Source of the DNA: Diogma glabrata
Taxonomy: Eukaryota > Arthropoda > Insecta > Diptera > Cylindrotomidae
Reading direction: 5' to 3'
DNA: 64,000 nucleotides
NCBI GenBank assembly: GCA_963693315.1
Contig: OY856187.1
Coordinates: 42,746,825-42,810,824, forward strand
Below are positions 12,620-25,520 of the stretch, one piece after another. Every line of letters starts with the position of its first letter. Within the stretch, counting starts at the first letter, position 1. A program made the position numbers and the translations under genes. Below the pieces are notes generated by a model. The model had not been told where the DNA came from. It searched no databases and saw only the letters and a program-made list of their open reading frames with translations.

Positions 12620-14685
12620 CAAAATTTTGTAGTACGGTGGGTATACTGTTTAGTCGATTATTCGATCAAGAGCAATCATAAATTAAATTAAGTCCATCCG
12701 TGGAATGTAATGCCATTTTTATTGCTTAAATTGTCCACGAATTTTTTAAAGTCATAACTGGTGTTCCAGAAGTGAAAGCAGTTGAAAAGTGCAATTTTCG
12801 ATTGAATTTTTTACAGTCATATGATGAATCTTTTGTTTAACTTTATTTACTAAAAGTCCTAAATATATTCTTTCAACTTATGTCACCAATTTGTTGTTTT
12901 ATAATTCAGACCACCCAAAACAATCTTTTGTTTAAAAACAATATCCAGGGGGACTCTTTTATAGCGACATAAAAAACAAATCAGATATCTAAATAAACAT
13001 AAAATAATAAATCTATGTCTGACGATTTTAAAATTGAAAACAATAAAATAAAGAGCCTCTAAATAACTCAAATTTGACACTTCATGAAAACCATCTTAGA
13101 ACATTATTGTTGTTTGTTCTCTTTAAAAAATAAGTTATATAAAAAGAAAATCAAATAATCGACTTTACATCAAAAACCCTCAAAAAAACCCAAACAAAAA
13201 ACTGTAATTATAAATTAAATTTTATTTTTTTTATGATTATAAATCTTTAATTTTTTATTATTATGTTTATTACAGTTTTTTTTATTTTGTTACAAAATAA
13301 GTTTGAATATTTATTTATTTATTTCTTAAAGAAAAAAATTATTTTAAAATAAAGAACAACGAATACGATTGATGAGTGGATTGTGGAATATATTATCGAG
13401 GAAAATATGTAGCATTACGATTGTTATGTAAAATTATGAGTTTTCTTTTGTTAAATAAAAAAATTGTTTTATTATAATGTGAAATTACGATGGAATAATA
13501 AGGTGTATCGATACAACAATCAATAGAAAATTATTATTTATGCTTAATAGAATAACGTGTTTGATGGAAAAAATAATGGTTGTCTGTTATGAACGATTAT
13601 TATTTGATTTTAAAAAATTAATACACTGGCATTTAGCTAGCTGTCATGATTAATTTACATGGTTTTATGAAAGCGACAATGACCAGTATAGATGATACTA
13701 TTGAGGTGTTGCATACATATTTATAGTAATGACTAATGACTCAAAAGTAAAAATAAGCTGTTCCAATTTTGTTCCACGAATAGAAAAGTAATAAAACATT
13801 TTTCGGGAGTGAAAAACCGAAAGTTGGGATGCAGAACTGTTATTCATATTTAATTTGTCTATTGTCCATTCCACACTCCAAAAACAACTAAAAGCGTTAT
13901 CATATTTATTAAAACCTTTTACTAAGGTTTAATGAAAGTCAATTTGTAACTGTAGGCTACATTTGGAATAAACACCCGAAAAAATTTCAAACAAAAAGTT
14001 TAACCGGAAGTGACAAACCGGAAGTTAGTAAACAGAAATATTGGAAACAGTAATATAAAACCTTATGTACCAAGTTTCAATAGCATCAAAAAACCAGGAT
14101 TAGAAGCTATTGAAGATTCAAGCTAACAGGTGTTCGGGAGACCACTCACCATTTGTTTTCCTTTTTGATCTTCCATTTTCAAATAAATCTGGATTATATA
14201 CCAAAGTTTCTGAGTTTCAATTGGTTTTAGTCACACACCTACCCAAACAACCTACCAATCACCCAGCCACAGACATACACATTTTTTTGGGCTATTTATA
14301 TTTAATATGGTCCAAAACTTTTTCGATAGATTGCAATTTTCAATTGTGGTGAAATATAAATGCAAAAAAAGCAAAGATTCAAAGATTTCAAGATTCAAAT
14401 AAAATAAACAAGTGCTCGAAAGTATCCCCGACATTTGTCTAATTTTGAAACTACTCCAGGTATTCCATTTTCAAGTGAACCGAGATCATGTAGCAAAACT
14501 TTATCAAGATCCTCTGCGTTTCTGTCAAACTACCCACCCACCCATTCACTCTCAGACACACTTCTTTTTAATATTCTATTAGATTCAGGCTGGTATGTAC
14601 CGATTGCCAATTACCAATTGCTTTATTTTCAATGGTGGTGAAGTAAAAAACAGAATATATATAAATTGATTTTCCCTTTAAAACA
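12620..14685. other. AT-rich DNA with no recognised gene
   Basis: No gene is supported. The open frames at 14110-14352 and 14435-14641 share a degenerate repeated context (CCTACCAATCACCCAGCCACAGAC versus CTACCCACCCACCCATTC, and ATTTTCAATTGTGG versus ATTTTCAATGGTGG). They look like two diverged copies of one dispersed repeat, not coding exons. Confidence 0.4.
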
Positions 14686-14689
14686 TTAA

Positions 14690-14847
14690 TAATGGGGCCT
14701 ATTCAGTAAAATCTTCTATCGAAAAATTATGTTATTCTTTTATTTTTTGTATGAAATTTTATAACGGGAAAATAAAATTTCATACAAAAAATAAAAGAAC
14801 AGCAGAAATTTTCGATAGAAGATTTTACTGAATAGGCAGGCCCCAAT
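14690..14847. repeat. Hairpin MITE-like element, TIR TGGGGCCT
   Basis: The arms TGGGGCCTATTCAGTAAAA and CTTCTATCGAAAA (from 14693) recur inverted, ending in GGCCCC at about 14845. The right arm has four extra bases. The central arms around TTTTATTTTTTGTATGAAATTTTAT also pair, so nearly the whole 158 bp can form one stem. There is no coding content. Confidence 0.75.
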
Positions 14848-14849
14848 AT

Positions 14850-15820
14850 TTTCAAAAACTACAAACAATAAATTTTATTGTTTAACCAAAACTAATATAT
14901 CAAAAACTCAATTAATTTTATTATAACTTCAGTTTTCTAAGACGCTGGCTGAATGAATGAAATCAATGCACATAGATTATCTAAAATAACAAAAATTCAA
15001 TTATTTTTCAATTTATATTAAAAGATTTATGAACTTATGTATGTAATTACAGAAAAATAAGATTTTCTTTCTATTTAAAAATATATTGAAGAAAACTGAA
15101 CATAATAGTGTAAGATGTAATTCAAGTTCAAGAAACTTAATTTTTTTTTATTTTTGATTATATTTTAACATTCAATACACAATTTTTATATGTTCATATT
15201 CAAGTTCATGTTTTTCTGTAAAGAAAATGAAAAATGTTGATTTATCGTAAAGATAACCCTAATGTGAACAAAAGGTTTGAATTGTATAAATACTGTTACC
15301 TATTTGCAGTTGTTTGTTACGAACTTCCATCAAAAATAGTTCTAGAGTGAAAGGTGTTTGGTTTTATTTTTTTTTTGTGTTTTTCTAAAAAAACAAAAAT
15401 TGTTACAAGGAAAATTGTTTGGTGCGGCCGTTTGATTTTCCAATTCCTTTTTTTTTGGTTTCGAAAATCTACTTTCTTTGTTTCAAATCAAACAATCGTT
15501 TGTTATGTAGAATTGGGTTAAAGAAATAAAATCAAATTACCTACCTAGCACAGTTTTCTTTTTCTTGACAACGATGAATCGAATATAAATAGGAAATAAT
15601 TTTGTTGAATCTTATAAATTATTTATACAACGTGCAAGCAATTCTAAATAAGGAATGTTCGATTCAATCTTTTACTGTTGTTCTTCTTTTATAAGAACTA
15701 TAATGTGATATTAAGGTTACGTAAACTTTGAACATTTATAAGACTTTTTGATTGATTGGGAAATTTTTTTCCCGGTTTCGATATCTTTGGATTTGGTACT
15801 TCATAGTTTCAGTATATTGT
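14850..15820. other. AT-rich DNA with no recognised gene
   Basis: I see no gene, paired termini or RNA gene. Several homopolymer and A/T runs are present. Confidence 0.4.
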
Positions 15821-15824
15821 ATAT

Positions 15825-16370
15825 TTTTTTTTTTTTTTTTTTAATAAAATGTGTTGTGTAATAGGGTTTAGAATATGTGTCACAACAACACATAAATACC
15901 TTTTAAGACCTAGGTCTAGACCTGGGTCCCACAACAACTGGCGTTCTGAGGTGTAGATTAACGCTTTTTTTCAAACATCTGTGGGTTGAAGCCACCTGAG
16001 ACTAAGTGTTCCGGCAAACTATTCCATTTGTACGCAGTTCGGACAAAGAAGTCTCTCTGCAATCTGCCAGTATGACAGCGCGGGATCTTTACCGTTTCAC
16101 TGGTTGCGGCAGCCGATTGCCGAGTGGAACGGGGGTAAGAATAAGTTTGAGGCATGATGCCGCTGATTTCATCTGAGCACTGCTGATGACGATATTTGTA
16201 AAAAACAACGAGGTCAGCAACAGTGCGACGATGTTGTAGGGAATCAAGTTTTAATGTCAAAGTTCGATCACCTACAATTCGTATAGCTCGCTTTTGAACG
16301 GAGTCCAAGAGGGCCAAGATGGAAACAGAGGCAGCACCCCAAACTTGACAGCAGTACTCCATACAGGGAC
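15825..16370 (-). pseudogene. 3' end of a non-LTR retrotransposon (RT C-terminus and tail)
   Basis: A 134-residue open frame (16362 down to 15958) reads [10 protein letters not shown], then [28 protein letters not shown] and WNSLPEHLV. This is the typical C-terminal end of CR1/Jockey-group reverse transcriptases. A short 3' UTR with GTTGTTGTGACACA follows, then a poly(A) tract (T run at about 15826-15843). The same 3' end recurs at 10466, 24978, 57487 and 57890. The copy is 5' truncated: its upstream part ends at about 16370, next to the TA microsatellite. Confidence 0.85.
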
Positions 16371-16403
16371 GAATATAGGACTTAATATTAATACATTTAT
16401 TAT

Positions 16404-16645
<242 letters not shown>

Positions 16646-16879
16646 ATATATTAATACATTTTAGTTCGAAAAATCATCAGAGCTTCGTCAGAAGGATCAA
16701 ATCTAAATGATTTACTTGTAATCTAAATTTTCCAAAATCAAACTAACGTTAATAGTGGACTTACGTTTTTAAGTGCCAAAGTATGACATATATTTTAATT
16801 TAATTAGTCCGCATTAAGAAAGACACGGGCTTAATATTTGAATCCACAATTAATTTATATATGTCGATGATGTTATTCA

Positions 16880-19700
16880 TTAGCTTTTTCACAGCCAGTC
16901 TAGTTTCAGTGCATATTCGAGGTTGGTTAACACAACATGATGATGACTCAGTCTACTTTTAATAGCAAATTGTGAGGTGGAACTCCAGACCATTAGAGCG
17001 AATTTAAAAATTCTGTGGAAGGTTGAATGAAAACAACTGTCCTGGAATGAACTTTTGAATAGTCGCATTGATATCATCGACATCTTTGTTTTGCGCCGCC
17101 AATATTGCTTGTAATGTGATGAATACGGTGGAGGTGTCAACGACAACGCGACTTTCCCATTGACAATGTCCAACAATTCTTTCTTAAACAAAGAATGCAC
17201 TCTTATCTTGTTTTAAATTAGTTCGTCAGTTACAATTGTTCGGGGAATAACTAGAGTTTGTCGAAAATCATCGAACAACATAATCATAGCCCCACCAAAA
17301 ATTTTTAAGTTGTCAGTAAAACCTTTTAAAGTTCAAGTTTTGTTCAATGCCGCCAGTGACCTCTTGATGGCCAACGTAAATTCGCCATTGTTTCGAGCTG
17401 GGGTCTTGTTGATTTGTATGTTCAATGCAATTTTAAGGCATATGGTGTTCGTCCGAGTTCTTAAAAATCGCTGATATTGCAGATGAAGCCAATACTAGGG
17501 CAAATTCATTCTGCAATCAGATCAATGCCGTAAGTAATGAAATTAAGAACGTTTTTCGGTCCCTCCGTGAGCATCTAGCCAGTAAATTCCGCCAGTTGGA
17601 TTGTTCACAGCTACTTTCAAAGAGTTGTATACGCAATCTTTAGTTTTTAATTCAATTGTGAAACATCTATACAAACTGCATAAACTAATAATTTTGTGTT
17701 GTACTGTTGTTTTTTGTGTAGGTCGTGGTTAAATGTACCGTCCAAAAACGGCAAAACTTTATTCTTCATCAATAAACACATGTCTTCTATTATGATCAAC
17801 GTCTCATTGTAAATTTCTGCAGTAATTTGTAGTGTTTGGTTTTAAGTTTGGCCATCCACACGATGCCAAACATCCGCAGACATGTCATTATCCTAATATG
17901 AATTTTGGATCCACAGTGTAGATGCTGAGTCTGAAGCAAGCACATTTGGGTGTATTACATCTGGTGTGCCTTGATTCCGACGTTGAAACGATTTCCATGA
18001 CGCGTTCCATACGTAGTAGCGTGACATTTCAGCATACTGCAAAGTGCGAGCAAAGACATTTGTTTGACAAACCAAGAAGAAGCTTGTTAGTGTTGACAAC
18101 AGGGCTGCTCTGTCCTCCGTATTCTCTCGATTGAAATACACTGGTTGTCTATTCTCAAGATGGACTGCTAAATGAACTATTGGGTTTTTCATGAATCTCA
18201 AATGCATAGGTACGCCAAATCACCTTGTTGCTGCTGCCATAGTGACCCATCTGAAACTGAGATACTTCGGTTTTTTTATTTGGTATACCGAAAACGGTCT
18301 GGACTTGACTTGACGGAATTCCAGTATTCCACATTAATGTGAGTCTTAACAAATTTGGACAATATTCGCACAATTCAACGATTGTCCACATGCACATCTT
18401 GTCCTTTGACCTTCACAATTACACAAATGGGCATAGATCGCCCATTGCCCGATGGTACAATAGATATCCCTCATTGCCTGTAATGGTGTCAACAATCAGG
18501 TTGTCGGGTATGGCTTTGAACACTTACCATCGATCATACAGGGTGAGACGTTGTCTAAAACTTCGCAAGGTCCATGGATCATATTCTTAGTCACCACTGC
18601 ATGCAATTCCAGATTAACAGCTTCCTCGGTTATTCCAGCTAAAATAATTGAATTGATTTCATCTGGCCTGATTATATTTTCTAACCAAACTAAAATATGA
18701 GCATGATGCAGACCACGCTTTTGTCATTTAACGAATTCAACCTTGTGCCGTGCAGGCGTTTTATCAGCCCTGATGACGATATATATCTGTTTGATGGTTT
18801 TTTATCCAACACTTTTTAAAAATTTTGATTAAATCGTAGTTCTATTGAATAAACGTTTGCAGTTCTTTAACAATGGCTCGCTCCATTGACAATGGCTGGA
18901 TTGTGAGCGCAACGCTGATTAACTGCTGCATCCGAATTGCCAATGAAATAAATTTTCAGAATTGATAGTTTGCAGCCGGTAGTGGTAACAGCGCTTCTAG
19001 TAAGTGTTGCATTTGTCCTTTGATCTGCAATGGTGTGTGTAAAATATTATTTCTGATACAATGGTGTTTGTTATAAAAGGCAACTATGTTGTGATTACCT
19101 TGAAAATCGGTATAAAATCTTCCTGTATAATACGCGTTGCTCCAAATGATGTCATTTGAAAGGAACTGTTGTATATTTACATGTTGCTAGAGAAATGGGT
19201 TGCAGAGAAGACTTCATTTTCCGTCCAGGAACTTCACTTTTTCAACAGTACAACACAACCCAGAAAGCTCCTTTTTCCATGTTTGCAGGAGCACTGCATC
19301 GGTGCTATCGCTCATGTTTATTGCGTCGTGCTCGCTGATGTTGAGTTTTATGTAGGCACGTATTCGTGCACCTCTATACCTCTAATCTATCCGCTTGTCG
19401 TTCGTTTCGTGATTATGTCCCTACAAAGTGATTATAGCTGATTTTACGGAAACGCACGAAAGAAATGACATTTTTGTATTATAGCACGTATATTAAAAGA
19501 CATCATCGACGTCTGCCACTAGTGCCATCTATTAGCAATTTTGAATTTTTTCATTTTTCAGCTTTCTTTATGGATTTTCTTACTTTTTTAACAACCTCTG
19601 TATTATAGCGAACAAAACAAAAAACAATATTTCAAATCGGTCAAGCTGTTTTTGAGTTTTTGCGAGACTAACGAACAGCAATTGATTTTTATATATATGA
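16880..19700 (-). mobile_element. Helitron (Rep-helicase), decayed
   Basis: A rolling-circle DNA transposon on the minus strand. The 5' end at 19700 starts TCATATATATAAAAATC followed by GCTGTTCGTTAGTCTCGC, the common 5' terminus of arthropod Helitrons, and it follows an A as expected for insertion between A and T. The Rep part is visible at about 18590-18740: KRGLHHAHILVWLE contains the HUH motif (H-A-H), then IRPDEINSII and VVTKNMIHGPC. The helicase part follows at 17893-18207 (HLAVHLENRQPVYFNRENT, RYYVWNASWKSFQRR). A C-terminal trace (LLLKVD, NLEYALKLDWL) sits near 16900-16980. Many stops and frameshifts make it inactive. The 3' CTRR hairpin was not found. Confidence 0.85.
17893..18397 (-). 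pseudogene. Helitron Rep-helicase open segments
   Basis: Two overlapping open segments survive in the Helitron. 18155-18397 covers the end of the Rep-to-helicase linker (MCMWTIVELCEYCPN, SSQVQTVFGIPNKKTEVSQF frame). 17893-18207 holds the best-preserved block: HLAVHLENRQPVYFN, LTSFFLVCQTNVFARTLQYA, RYYVWNAS, FQRRNQGT. This pre-helicase block is typical of insect Helitrons. The frames are offset, so at least one frameshift lies near 18180. Confidence 0.8.
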
Positions 19701-19922
19701 TAACACATACGTTTTATTTATTCAAAGTGACGGAAACAAATGTGGAAATCATATTCAGATTTGCCGTTACATAGCTAAAAAGAGTGAAGAAATAACTCTA
19801 AAATTTAGTCTCTTAGTAAATGGCTCGGCAAAAATTTGACACAAGTCCAGACACACCTCGTAAAATAAAGATCGTTGAAAAAAGTATAGAAAAAAAACTG
19901 ATGACGAAAAAATGACCAGGTA

Positions 19923-20010
19923 TGGTATGATTGAATTTGATCGGAAATTTTTATACGAATCGAAAATACTATGACAAATTTTTTCCGACGTATGATTGCA
20001 ATGTTTCGTC
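19923..20010. repeat. Detached end of the TGGTATGATT MITE family
   Basis: This roughly 85 bp piece (TGGTATGATTGAATTTGATC ...) is almost identical to 20331-20412, the left terminus of the complete element. Its own right end is missing. It lies in AT-rich DNA that otherwise shows no gene. Confidence 0.7.
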
Positions 20011-20330
20011 AAAACCCCCGATATACAAGCCTTTTTCGTTTTTTAGCACAGAAAAAATCGTAAACTTGTAGCGCCATTTTGAAATTAAAACTCAATTTAA
20101 AAAAAATTCAAAAAATCGCCTTAACGCCAATAACGCCATCTAGAAAAATAAAACTCCATAAAAAAAAAATTCAAATAATTTAATCAAAAACACTAATCCA
20201 ATTTTTTGCATATGACAATGTTCATTGTTTTTCTAAGATGGCGTCAATGAATAGGGCTTGTAGATTATCGGAGGTTTTGGTTTCGTAATATTTCCGATTC
20301 TCATATAAACGCACCCATTTAGTACAGGTA

Positions 20331-21349
20331 TGGTATGATTGAATTTGATCGGAAATTTTTATACGAATCGAAAATACTACGACAATTTTTTTCCGGGGTA
20401 TGATTGAAATGTTTCGTAATATTTTCGATTCTCATATAAACGCACCCATTTAGTACAGAATTTAAAAATGTCAAAACCTTTTAATATTCGTATTTATCAG
20501 TTGTTTTGTGTTGATATTGATAGAAAATATAGTTTAAATGGCGAGTTTAGTTTTTTTATGATTATAGATAGCTTTTCCGTTGTAAAATGTTTATTGAAAA
20601 AATGTAAAAATGATATATGAAAAACATAACATGGATACGTTCCGAAACTTTACTATAGCTAAATATTTAATGCACCAATCAAATCACCGCATTAAAATAT
20701 TTAATAACTTTAGTTAAATAATTTTTGAACGACGATCATTAAGTAAAATATTAAATTCACAAATACTAATACAATCTGTTAAAATCGTATGTCAGAATAA
20801 TTCTTTCATAAAATGTTTCAATTGAATAAAATTAAAACCGAAAAAATTAAAAACTAAGATAGAAATTACTAACCATATTGTTATAGAAAACTCATTCAGA
20901 ATTTGAAAAATATATATGCTGCAATTTCAAAATAAATTGAACTGTCAATTTGAAATCGTTAAATTTTAAATAATGCTTATGTATATGTGTATTTAATTTT
21001 TAACTCTACTCGAGAGCACATTTAATTTTTAAATAAATGTGGGCGGGGCGTGGTATGTTTCTGAACGCAAACAGCTGTCAAATAGTTAAATATTAACTTT
21101 ACTATTTTGTTTCTGAACGACCGGATTTAAATGATATTTAAATATAGTTAACTATAGTAAAGTTTCGGAACGTATCCCATATAACTTAATATAATTTACA
21201 ACAAAACGTCAAATATAAATTTCCGACAAGCAAAATAGATTCGAAAATTTTTCCGACAGAAATGTTCGAAAAATACTTTCAATCATATGCCATTTTAAAT
21301 TTCCGAATAGTTATAATATTCCGAGTCGGATTTTTATTTAATCATACCA
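20331..21349. repeat. MITE with TGGTATGATT termini, interrupted
   Basis: The left end TGGTATGATTGAATTTGATC and the right end, read inverted, TGGTATGATTAAATAAAAATC form imperfect terminal inverted repeats that extend inward through TTCCGA/TCGGAA-rich sequence. A second, unrelated MITE (20633-21177) is inserted inside, so the original element is about 470 bp. A third, partial copy of its inner part follows directly (21355-21710). No ORF is present. Confidence 0.75.
20633..21177. repeat. MITE with GGATACGTTCCG termini, CAT duplication
   Basis: A 545 bp insertion with termini GGATACGTTCCGAAACTTTA and its inverse, flanked on both sides by CAT. The neighbouring copy at about 21521-21550 reads AACATAACGTATAACTT with no insertion, so insertion borders and the 3 bp target duplication can be read directly. 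It has no coding capacity. Three-base duplications occur in several DNA-element groups, so the superfamily is left open. Confidence 0.85.
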
Positions 21350-21354
21350 CCACT

Positions 21355-21710
21355 GAATTTAAAAATGTCAAAATCTTTTAATATTCGTATTTATCATTTG
21401 TTTTGTGTTGATCTTGATAGAATAGTTATATATAGTTTAAATGGCTAGTTTAGTTTTTTTATGATTATGGATAGCTTTTCCATTGTAAAATGTTTATTAA
21501 ACAAATGTAAAAATAATATATTAAAAAAACATAACGTATAACTTAATATAATTTACAACAAAACGTCAAATATAAATTTCCGACAAGCAAAAAAGATTCG
21601 AAAATTTTTCCGACAGAAATGTTCGAAAAATACTTTCAATCATATGCCATTTTAAATTTACGAATAGTTATGATATTTCCGAGTCGAATTTTTATTCAGG
21701 CCTGAAAAGA
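21355..21710. repeat. Tandem partial copy of the TGGTATGATT MITE
   Basis: It repeats 20458-20632 plus 21178-21340 of the preceding element without the 545 bp insertion. Only a few substitutions and small indels separate the copies. The right terminus is degraded: the shared sequence ends at GAATTTTTATT, without AATCATACCA. Confidence 0.75.
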
Positions 21711-21714
21711 AAAA

Positions 21715-24700
21715 CTTCAAATGCAAAAAATCCCATATAATGAAAAACTTCAAATGTTTTAATAAGCCAACGTCCTATAAACATGTTTTGCAATATATAA
21801 AATTTAAGTTAGGTTATGTAACATAAAAAAAATTAATTGTATCAACTTCTAATCCGAAATTGATTGATCAGCTGCACAGGTACAGAACGGTGTTGTTAAG
21901 GCAACCGCACGTATTGTTTATGTGAAAGTTAAATATAGTTCACCCAATGGTATAAGACACAACACGAAAAGCCTACTAACTATATTTTACAGGAACTAGT
22001 ACAACATCATTTTATCTCACAACACAATCGATCTCTTTCTTTGCGACTCTGATATGATAAGGAGCGATGCTTTATAAAATTAAAGAATAAGAGACTTAAA
22101 ACGTCGAGAAATGCCAAAAAATTAAGGGTAAGATCTTCACTTTTGGCTCGAGATCGTAATGCCTAGATCTTTCAGACCGAAGTAATTAAATCATATTTTT
22201 TCATATTATCTTTGTAAAGAAATCACTTTTTTGATCTGATAAAAAGAATTCGACATCTATTTTATTCTAAATTTTTATTCATGAAAATTTTACTAACTCT
22301 TTTCGTTTCTTCCAGTTTTTCTTTGTCAATTTAATTCATATAAATCCTTACGACATTATATTTCATTTAAGCTTTAAATTCCGAAAATAAGGATTAAGTA
22401 TATCGATTTGATAAATTTAAATATTAACCTCTTAACTTATTTTGATATTATTTGCTACGTCATAACCTCAAAACTTTTTACATAAACTTCACGCCACCGG
22501 TCAATAAATATTTCATATTTTCGTTGATTATTCAATTTCTATTTCTACCGTTGCTACTTTTTGGTAGCGTAAATAATTTGTTATCATAATGTGCTACGTT
22601 ACATTATGTTAAATGATTGAATAAATATTATAATTGTATTGAATATCCTTCCTTCCTTTATATTTAAAATCGACGAAGTTTATTTATTTATTTTTGTATT
22701 AATTTTAATGTTACAGGGGTGCGGCAACTTAAATAAATTATTAGGAAATTGTAAATGATTGTAATTAGTTTTTCAATTTCGGTTTGTTGGAACTTTGAAT
22801 AGATTTAAGGTGTTTAGTACAGGCTGTGTATGCAAATTGTTGATGAACAAAATAACAGATTTTGTAATGATTTTGTGATTGGAATTGAAAAACTTCAAAA
22901 TTGAGAAAAAAATAAATAAAAATTATTCTAATTAATACACTTTCTTTCGGAAAGAGATAAATCGTTTTATTCTTTTTATTTCTTTTAATCATTGAATATT
23001 TTAGCCTCAATTTATTAATTAATCTCGTGTTAATTTTTTATATTCCTTTTTTCACAGAATTTTGTTAATCCAACTGTACTTTTAGAAGTTTTTGAAAAAA
23101 CGTTCAACTTCTTTCTATTCAAAGATTGATAAATTAAATATTTTGTACTATTTACTATGACGTTTTGTACAGGAGAAATTCTTCGAGTACAATTTTTCTC
23201 ATCTTTTTTTGAATCCTTAATAGTTTCAATAATATCGTTTCAATAATTCATTGTTTTATAGTTATTTCAATTAAAATAAAAAAATGTAGGAAAGGAATTT
23301 ATAAAAAACCATTGAACCAGTAGAAAATACAATCAAATATATTTACAACTATCAAAATAAAATTTTTACGATGTTTACCCAACTAAGTTTAAATTAGAGT
23401 AGGTATAAAATGAATACTTATTGCATAATTGATTACTATTGCAATCTACATAAGTTTCACATCAAACAACTAAATTTAGTAATAAAATATTTTATTATCT
23501 TTAAAATCTAAAGACAACGAAAAACAACTGGTTTTACAATATACTTGCATATGTTTTAAAAGTCATCTATTACTCAATTCATTTTGAGTTAATTTTTATT
23601 TATAAACGTAACAGTTTCATATAAAACAGAATTTTATTTAAAATTAGATAAACCGATTAATTTTGTAAACAGACGAATCTAATCCAAATGTAACATAATT
23701 TTGATGTTAAGAATTTCTTGATATGTTAGAAGTTAGGTAAATTTTACATAACCTTTTTTTTAAAGAAGCGATTACATTATTGAGGATTAGATTACGTAAA
23801 CAGTACCATACACCAAAACTGATAAAATCAATGCGATATATCAATGCGATATATATAATTAAAACTACTGTAAGTGTAACTATTAGTGGCATACGAATAC
23901 TCTCACGTAATTTTTTTTAAAGATAAGCAATTAAGTCCTAAGCGATCATTGAGTTTTATTCATTATATTATATAAAAAGATTGCATGTTCTGATTTTTAA
24001 TTTTCTAGTTTTTAAAATAATAACACGCAACAGTTATTTAAGAAGCTAAACTTTGTATTCCAGAATAGACTTATATTTTTGGCGCGTGTACGTAAGTATT
24101 TAAATACAATTTTGAACACTTTTGTGACATTAACTATTTGACGGCTTGAACGAATCACAATTACCTAGATTTACCCATTTTGTTTTTTCGTTGATTAATT
24201 AGAAATTTTATTCATCGAGTTATGACATTCAATTTTGGCGACCATTAGTTTTATTTTGGGGGTTTGCTCGAATAACATCTCTTATCGCTTCTTTGATTAG
24301 TTTCAATTTGGCATGATCACAATATCTGATAGGGTACAATTACGTAAAATCAATTTATTATCATACTAATGCACTATGGTGATGCTTCGAACTTAAATGT
24401 TTTTGAAATTTTAAAAAGAAACAGATTGCCTTGACTTTCGTTTTTTGTTTTGAAAAATTGTTTTTTAAAAATTTTGTTTTAAGAATTTTGTCTTCTTGTT
24501 AGACTATTAGTTTTTTCTGAAAAATATTTAAAATAATTTTCTGTTCGCAACTAGATCGATCGAAAATTGTATGGATAGCAAAAACATTACATAAATTGCG
24601 CACCATATATTGTTAGATTCAGTCTTATTATTCATGATGGGATAACTTCCATCGGATAACTTCCTCGGGCCAGAGGCCCTCGGGCTAGATTACGTCGCTT

Positions 24701-24970
24701 TCCGGGCGCAATAACCTACATAACGCCCTAGGTACATAAATAGCTATTAATTGTATGTTTTATTGTAAACTCTAAATAAGTATGCACAAGGAATAATTAT
24801 GTACACTAAACAATTATGTCCAACCAATAATTATATACAATAAATAAATATGTACCAACAATTAATTTGTATAATGAGTCGTTGTAGTTGTTTCTGAAAC
24901 TATTAGATTATTAGAAGATAGGAATAGTTGCTCAAGATGGGAATATTGCTAGATTACCTGTTGGTGTGAC
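21715..24970. other. AT-rich DNA with no recognised gene
   Basis: No gene or paired-end element is supported. A short GC-richer stretch at 24650-24740 (GGGCCAGAGGCCCTCGGGC, TTTCCGGGCG) stands out from the surroundings but has no recognisable identity. Confidence 0.4.
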
Positions 24971-24977
24971 AGTTATT

Positions 24978-25100
24978 TTTTTTTTCAATAAAATGTGCTG
25001 TGTAATAGGAATTACAATATATGGAACAATAATACATTCAAATCTTTTAAGGCTTTGCTCCACAACAGCATGCGTTCAGATGGGTTGATGAACCCAAAGG
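24978..25100 (-). repeat. 3' tail of the 15825-type non-LTR family
   Basis: Read on the minus strand, this contains the shared 3' UTR (CCACAACA on the plus strand, then TTTTAAGGC, AATACAATATATGG-type words and AATAAAATGTG) ending at an A run (T run at about 24978). It matches 15825-15960 and 57487-57605. Only the tail remains. Confidence 0.6.
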
Positions 25101-25229
25101 TTTGTTTTTTTTAACTTAATAATAAATCCCGTCAAATATCAAATATGACATAGACTATTATTTCATGATAGGATAGAGAAAATAAAATTAAAAAAAGAAA
25201 TATTATGCAAATTTGTTTAAAAACTTTGC

Positions 25230-25520
25230 AGCAACAAAATAGAAATAGGTGGCCAATAATTCAGCTAATAGAATATAACTTTTTTCTTTTTTCTTCTTAT
25301 TTTTTTAATAGAGTATCACACTCTTGGAATTACTTGCCGGCGTGTGTTTTTTCTGATAATTTAATTAAAAGATTTTAAAATCAACGTTCATAAATTCCTA
25401 AAGGAAACATAATTCAGAACCCCAATCCTAGTTGGCATGGTATCTTCTGCTATTCAGAGAAGTTAATTTATAACTTGTTATTATTAACACTAAAAATGCC
25501 TAACTTTAAATAAAAAAGAA
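25230..25520 (+). pseudogene. Non-LTR RT C-terminal fragment
   Basis: The translation SHSWNYLPACVFSDNLIKRF near 25318-25378 resembles the last conserved block (WNSLP) of non-LTR reverse transcriptases. The following 3' sequence (CCTAGTTGGCATGGTATCTT, then ATTAACACTAAA) recurs at 48870-48960, showing a dispersed family. No longer frame is left. Confidence 0.5.

Noticed and set aside
11707..12622. Tyr/Ser/Leu-rich ORFs on the minus strand
   Set aside because: Satellite artefacts; pentanucleotide units stay open by chance.
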